Program-made: the position numbers and the translations under genes
Source: Acidimicrobiales bacterium
Lineage (GTDB): Bacteria > Actinomycetota > Acidimicrobiia > Acidimicrobiales > Aldehydirespiratoraceae
Assembly (NCBI GenBank): GCA_029263195.1
Contig: JAJCXX010000084.1
Span: 111,424 to 175,423 of the forward strand
DNA: 64,000 nucleotides
Direction of reading: 5' to 3'
Shown: positions 62,433 through 64,000 of the stretch, in pieces
Layout: every line of letters starts with the position of its first letter
How positions within the stretch are numbered: the first letter of the stretch is position 1
The notes under the pieces: generated by a model
What the model was told of the DNA's origin: nothing
The model's database searches: none
Seen by the model: the letters and a program-made list of their open reading frames with translations, nothing else

Positions 62433-63911
62433 TTGACCAGGCTGGGATTTCTACTCGACAGCGATTCGTGTATCGGCTGCCACGCCTGCACGGTGGCGTG
62501 CAAGAGCGAGCACGACGTGCCCATCGGAGTCAACCGGACCTGGGTCAAGTACGTCGAGACCGGCACATTCCCGCACGCCAGCCGTCACTTCTCGGTGATG
62601 CGGTGCAACCAGTGCGACGACGCTCCCTGCGTGAAGATCTGTCCGACGAGTGCGCTCTTTCGGGCCGACAACGGAGTGGTCGACTTCGATGACAGTAGTT
62701 GCATCGGCTGCAAGGGATGCATGAATGCGTGCCCCTACGACGCCATCTTCATCAATCCCGCCACCAACACGGCCAACAAGTGCAACTTCTGCAACCATCG
62801 CATCGCGGTCGGCCTGGAGCCGTCCTGCGTAATCGTGTGCCCCACCCATGCCATCAGGGTGGCCGACTTCGACGATCCACTCGACCCGGCCGCCGCGGTC
62901 GTGGCCCGATCCGATGTGGCGGTGCGTTCACCTGAGCAGGGCACCAAGCCCAAGTTGTACTACCGGGGCGCCGACCAGAGCTCCCTCGACCCTCTTCGAA
63001 CGGCCATTGCTGCCGACGGCATGATCTGGGCCGAAACCACCCCGGCGCATCCGACCGTTCCCACGGGCCAGTTCGACCCTGGCGTTGTGGCGCGAACCAC
63101 ATACACCACGCCTCACCCCATCACGTGGAAGGTGAAGGTCTCCGGGTATCTGGTCACAAAGGCCATCGCGGCCGGTGTCATGGCAGTCGCCGCTCTGCAG
63201 GTCCTCCTCGGAAACTCCGGGAGTCAGGCGACGGTCGGTGTGATCCCTCCGATGATCGCCGGAACCCTTCTGGCCCTCACGGGCCTGTTGCTTGTGGCCG
63301 ATCTGAAGCAGCCAACACGGTTTCACTACCTTCTCACGAGAGGGAACAGGTCGTCTTGGCTGGTCAAGGGGGCCTACGTTCTCATCGCCAACACGATGGT
63401 GGTCGCCGCATGGTGGGTCGCCGGTCTGGCCGATTCGTCTGCCGCGCTGAAGTGGCTGGCGGTTCCCGCTGTGCTTGGTGCGACTGGCACCGCTGGTTAC
63501 ACGGCATTGCTGTTCGGACAGTGTGAGGGCCGAGACCTCTGGCAGTCACCCTTGGTTCTGCCCATGCTCTTGGCCCAGACCGCTACGGCCGGTGGCGCCG
63601 TCTACGCCCTGATGGACGTGTTCGCCGACGTCCCCGACCCGCACGCTGTGAGGTGGGTGCTGCTCGGTGGGGCGATCAGCTCACTCGCCATTGTCTCACT
63701 CGAAGTTCTCAGCAAGGGCACCCGTCATGTCGAACTCGCTGTGCATTCCATGACTCGAGGGATCTACCGCGGTCGATTCTGGTTCGGAGTCATGGTTGGC
63801 ATGGTCACACCATCTGCGATTGTCGCCATCGCCCTTTCCGTCGACACGTCGGGACCCTCCCTCCCGGGGGGGGGGTTGGCATCGGCTACTCCCTACACGC
63901 CGGGCAGGTAA
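62433..63911 (+). CDS. Fused iron-sulfur (PsrB/DmsB-like) and NrfD/DmsC-like membrane subunit of a molybdopterin-type oxidoreductase
   Basis: This 492-residue protein contains four [4Fe-4S] cluster motifs in the first 170 residues: [44 protein letters not shown] and [21 protein letters not shown]. It then has a membrane domain of about 260 residues with 7-8 helices resembling NrfD/DmsC (from [20 protein letters not shown] to [20 protein letters not shown]). Such subunits pass electrons between a catalytic molybdopterin protein, lying outside the window, and the quinone pool. The two parts are usually separate genes. The start is a TTG at 62433 with AGAGGGAG in front. The end is doubtful, because a run of ten G at 63866-63875 may shift the frame. 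Confidence 0.8.
   Translation: MTRLGFLLDSDSCIGCHACTVACKSEHDVPIGVNRTWVKYVETGTFPHASRHFSVMRCNQCDDAPCVKICPTSALFRADNGVVDFDDSSCIGCKGCMNACPYDAIFINPATNTANKCNFCNHRIAVGLEPSCVIVCPTHAIRVADFDDPLDPAAAVVARSDVAVRSPEQGTKPKLYYRGADQSSLDPLRTAIAADGMIWAETTPAHPTVPTGQFDPGVVARTTYTTPHPITWKVKVSGYLVTKAIAAGVMAVAALQVLLGNSGSQATVGVIPPMIAGTLLALTGLLLVADLKQPTRFHYLLTRGNRSSWLVKGAYVLIANTMVVAAWWVAGLADSSAALKWLAVPAVLGATGTAGYTALLFGQCEGRDLWQSPLVLPMLLAQTATAGGAVYALMDVFADVPDPHAVRWVLLGGAISSLAIVSLEVLSKGTRHVELAVHSMTRGIYRGRFWFGVMVGMVTPSAIVAIALSVDTSGPSLPGGGLASATPYTPGR
63866..63875 (+). repeat. Homopolymer run of ten G near the end of the ferredoxin/NrfD gene
   Basis: Ten G in a row follow CTCCC. In the current frame the protein ends 12 codons later. 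One base more, or a -1 slip, would lead into an open frame that continues to the window edge. Sequencing error, programmed slippage or phase variation are the options. Confidence 0.85.
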
Positions 63912-63934
63912 CCGTCGCGGACGGCACCGAGGAG

Positions 63935-64000
63935 ATGAACAGAAGGATCGAACGGGTGCTCAACAACGATCCCGGTCTCGGTGTTGCGCGTCATGCGGAC
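63935..64000 (+). CDS. Open frame running off the right edge (new gene or frame-shifted tail)
   Basis: The frame is one base off from the preceding gene, and codons are GC-rich at third positions, as in real genes here. An ATG at 63935 has GAGG only 2 bases before it. Upstream of this ATG the same frame is open back through the G run, with [16 protein letters not shown]. It may therefore be the tail of the ferredoxin/NrfD protein, where HAGQ recalls an AGQ sequence in DmsC-like ends. Confidence 0.35.
   Translation, partial: MNRRIERVLNNDPGLGVARHAD

Noticed and set aside
1..64000. CRISPR arrays, tRNA, rRNA and insertion sequences
   Set aside because: I found no spaced direct repeats, cloverleaf-like stretches, rRNA segments or transposase genes on either strand by reading; a covariance-model search would be decisive for tRNAs.

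Overview
The window is high-GC, gene-dense bacterial DNA with no gap above about 300 bases. I infer an actinobacterium of the Acidimicrobiia type. The reasons are a deazaflavin-F420-type oxidoreductase, MMPL and Cox15 proteins, many lipoproteins with Thr-rich linkers, and a type IV pilus locus without a secretin gene, as expected for a monoderm. The taxonomy is an inference. I saw no rRNA, tRNA, insertion sequence, phage gene or CRISPR array.

Layout. Positions 1-2.8 kb hold the end of a LuxR-type regulator and a secreted 5'-nucleotidase with a poly-Asp tract. Positions 2.9-3.6 kb hold a trans-aconitate-methyltransferase-like gene. Positions 3.65-13.4 kb are a nearly complete type IV pilus locus: a PilM-PilN fusion, PilO, minor pilins, PilB, PilT, PilC and PilA. 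A GGDEF/EAL c-di-GMP protein follows. Positions 15.7-26 kb are metabolic: a PPi-type phosphofructokinase, a Cys/Met-family PLP enzyme, an M20 peptidase, ArsM, the threonine-degradation pair kbl-tdh, and a shortened YgfK-like iron-sulfur protein beside a diaminopropionate-ammonia-lyase-like enzyme. Positions 26-34.5 kb hold envelope proteins, a two-component system, MgtC and a beta-propeller protein. Positions 34.5-51.5 kb are a catabolic region with two PLP aminotransferase-fold genes, an amidase, five SDRs, Cox15, an MMPL exporter, an ALDH, a P450 and a carboxymuconolactone-decarboxylase-like protein.

The most interesting part is a selenium island at about 52.3-59.7 kb. On the plus strand a DUF427 gene leads into senA (selenoneine-synthase type) and senB (selenosugar-synthase type). 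Converging on them from the minus strand is selD with a PhnD-like binding protein, an ATPase and a fused double permease, the gene set proposed for selenium oxyanion uptake. The selD gene has an in-frame UGA exactly at the catalytic Cys position, followed at once by a strong hairpin. SelD therefore looks like a selenoprotein, and a gene caller that treats UGA only as stop would truncate it. Uptake, selenophosphate synthesis and selenoneine assembly are thus encoded together, and the cell must also decode UGA as selenocysteine with genes outside the window. Hercynine supply (EgtD) is also not in the window.

The right edge holds a cation-efflux protein, a cupredoxin, a kynureninase and a fused four-cluster ferredoxin/NrfD membrane subunit of a molybdopterin-type oxidoreductase. 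That last gene has a run of ten G near its end that may mark a frameshift.
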